DNA from: CAZMRW01 sp964568805
GTDB lineage: Bacteria > Pseudomonadota > Gammaproteobacteria > Methylococcales > Methylomonadaceae
Assembly: GCA_964568805.1 (NCBI GenBank)
Contig: CAZMRW010000089.1
Location: forward strand, 1-17,114
DNA: 17,114 nucleotides
Direction: 5' to 3'
The notes beneath the pieces were generated by a model. That model was given only the letters and a program-made list of their open reading frames with translations. It ran no database searches and was not told the origin of the DNA. Below are positions 15,839 through 17,114 of this stretch, one piece after another (positions within the stretch are counted from its first letter, which is position 1; each line of letters begins with the position of its first letter). The translations under genes were made by a program, and so were the position numbers.

Positions 15839-16848
15839 ACGATGCCGCGGGACGGATTACCGACCTCACCCACGCCATTGACGCCAGCTCTGATCAACAG
15901 CATGATTACGATGGTCTGGATCGACTGATTGCCAGTACACAGGGCTTACCGATTCAAAATACATACGGTTATACCTACGATCTGAGCGGCAACCGTACCG
16001 GCAAGGCTCAAAACAGTAATACCGAAACGCATGCTATCGACCCCGGCAGCAACCGGCTGCAAGGAACCAGCGGCAGCGAAAATAAAGCGTATAGCTACGA
16101 TGCGGCCGGCAACCTGACCGGCGACGGCACCTTCATCTACGGCTACAACGCCGAAGGCCGCCGCATCAGCGCCACCGCCACGGGGCAGTCCATCAGCTAC
16201 GGCTTTAATGCGCTCGGCCAGCGCGTCAGTAAAACCGTGAACGGCGCAACCACGCGCTATTTCTATGATGAACAAGGCCATCTGCTCGGCGAATACGACA
16301 CCTCAGGCCAGCCAATCCAGGAGGTAGTCTGGTTCGGGGATTTGCCGATCGCGGCACTGAGGCCCGCCGCTTTGCCGGCTACCGGCATTGATGTCTTTTA
16401 CATTTACGCCGATCACCTCGGTACGCCGCGCAAGATTACCCGCCCCAGCGACAACAAAGCGCTATGGGCCTGGGAGTCCGAAGCGTTCGGCGACAGCCTG
16501 TCGAATCAGAACCCGTCTGGTCAAGGCGAGTTTATGTTCAATCTGCGCTTTCCGGGACAGTATTATGATGCCGAGACTGGCTTGCATTATAACTACTTCA
16601 GGGATTATGATCCGGGCACAGGACGCTATATCCAGAGCGATCCGATTGGCTTGGCGGGAGGCATTAATACGTATGCCTATGTCAATGGCAACCCGGTTAA
16701 TTACACCGATCCCCTGGGGTTAACTCCTAATCCGGCTGAAGCTGCTTGTATTGCCGGGCCAAACCCAATATGTGATGCTGGCGTTGTCGTGGATGTATTA
16801 ACCACAATCTTTGGTGGAGCGATGATTGCTGATTCAATCAGCAAGTAG
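15775..16848 (+). CDS. Truncated RHS/YD-repeat protein, orphan C-terminal fragment
   Basis: The 357-residue ORF contains YD-type repeats (YDAAGRITD 22-30, YDLSGNRTG 68-76, YDAAGNLTG 108-116, YFYDEQGHLLGEYD 162-175), the DHLGTPRKIT segment (213-222) and the RHS core with RFPGQYYDAETGLHYNYFRD (258-277) to DPLGL (312-316). A 41-residue tip rich in Ala, Val and Gly follows, with no toxin domain I can recognise. Full RHS proteins exceed 1000 residues and carry an export or trigger region; both are absent here. The first ~20 residues and the stop codon are encoded by flanking repeats and no ribosome site precedes the ATG, so it is probably a non-functional displaced tip. Confidence 0.85.
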   Translation: MDRDYQCHKTPDSASSIQATRYDAAGRITDLTHAIDASSDQQHDYDGLDRLIASTQGLPIQNTYGYTYDLSGNRTGKAQNSNTETHAIDPGSNRLQGTSGSENKAYSYDAAGNLTGDGTFIYGYNAEGRRISATATGQSISYGFNALGQRVSKTVNGATTRYFYDEQGHLLGEYDTSGQPIQEVVWFGDLPIAALRPAALPATGIDVFYIYADHLGTPRKITRPSDNKALWAWESEAFGDSLSNQNPSGQGEFMFNLRFPGQYYDAETGLHYNYFRDYDPGTGRYIQSDPIGLAGGINTYAYVNGNPVNYTDPLGLTPNPAEAACIAGPNPICDAGVVVDVLTTIFGGAMIADSISK

Positions 16849-16933
16849 CCCGGATGGAGCTTTTAGCGGAATCCGGGATAATCGGAGCCACAGTTGTCCC
16901 GGATTCCACTGTGTTTCATCTGGGCTACTTGCT
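16840..16933. repeat. Palindromic repeat with two nested stems
   Basis: The outer arms AGCAAGTAGCCC (16840-16851) and GGGCTACTTGCT (16922-16933) are perfectly complementary, and pairing extends 5 bp further with one mismatch. Inner arms GGAATCCGGGA (16868-16878) and TCCCGGATTCC (16897-16907) are perfectly complementary around an 18-nt loop. The RHS stop codon TAG is inside the outer left arm. It has no coding capacity; it looks like a REP/MITE-type intergenic repeat and could also act as a bidirectional terminator. Confidence 0.75.
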
Positions 16934-16993
16934 TGACCATCAGGAAGGAATGCTACATGCAGGCAAATGGCGGGCGGAAAAACGTTGCTCACT

Positions 16994-17113
16994 CTATATT
17001 GCCGAATAAGTACGCCATTGCAGGCTTTGTCTGTATGTCACGCTCTTGGCTCTTGGAATCTCTTCAGCTTGTAAATTCCGCCGCTTGTGCACCACTGCCA
17101 ACACTGCGATGTG
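16994..17113 (-). CDS. Possible C-terminal end of a RelE/ParE-type toxin (partial)
   Basis: On the minus strand an open frame enters from the right edge and reads HIAVLAVVHKRRNLQAEEI before ending at a TAG (16994-16996). The IAVLAVVHKRR part resembles the last strand and basic end of RelE/ParE toxins, ribosome-dependent nucleases or gyrase poisons encoded with an antitoxin. About 25 residues follow where the family normally ends, which suggests a changed terminus. Only the tail is visible, so this is tentative. A plus-strand frame over the same DNA (from 16957, with an upstream AGGAAGG) is the alternative. Confidence 0.35.
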   Translation of the reverse strand, partial: HIAVLAVVHKRRNLQAEEIPRAKSVTYRQSLQWRTYSAI

Positions 17114-17114
17114 G

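Noticed and set aside
15111..15903. Several minus-strand frames opposite rsmI and the RHS fragment
   Set aside because: They are shadows of strongly conserved plus-strand coding sequence and show no motifs of their own.

Overview
The window looks like chromosomal DNA of a gammaproteobacterium. The strongest evidence is the block rsmI <-> lpoA-yraN-diaA (about 12.0-15.8 kb), which has the E. coli gene order and divergence. Moderate GC, a DUF4124 protein, a CPXCG zinc-ribbon protein and the style of the intergenic repeats would fit a Methylococcales-like methanotroph, but that is an impression and no methane-oxidation gene is present.

Layout. A tRNA-Thr(CGT) runs off the left edge. On the minus strand follow DUF4124 protein, YbbO-like short-chain dehydrogenase and CPXCG protein, probably one transcript, then a POT-family proton/peptide symporter. 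An 888-bp AT-rich gap (3371-4258) separates these from a compact plus-strand operon: MoxR ATPase, DUF58, DUF4381, BatA-like VWA, and BatB-like VWA fused to a TPR/Gln-Lys-Glu-rich tail. This is an envelope-linked MoxR/VWA system, but no BatD follows. A minus-strand pair, GT2 glycosyltransferase and epimerase-like protein (9.6-11.4 kb), looks like surface-polysaccharide metabolism. About 630 bp with one doubtful ORF precedes diaA (DnaA-binding SIS protein), yraN and lpoA (PBP1a activator lipoprotein), which are read away from rsmI (16S rRNA C1402 methyltransferase). Directly after rsmI is a truncated RHS fragment whose start and stop codons both lie in inverted copies of a palindromic repeat. 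The right edge holds a possible RelE/ParE toxin tail on the minus strand.

The most unusual structure is in the 888-bp gap: two diverged copies (about 70% identical by hand count, 489 bp apart) of a ~200-bp segment. Each carries five DnaA-box-like 9-mers with the same order, orientation and spacing. One box is a perfect TTATCCACA and another fits TTATNCACA. Conservation is concentrated on the boxes. The gap lies between genes transcribed away from it, and a candidate sigma70 promoter for the MoxR/Bat operon sits at the end of the second copy. The region may be a replication origin, a DnaA-titrating locus, or a DnaA-responsive control region; the window alone cannot decide.
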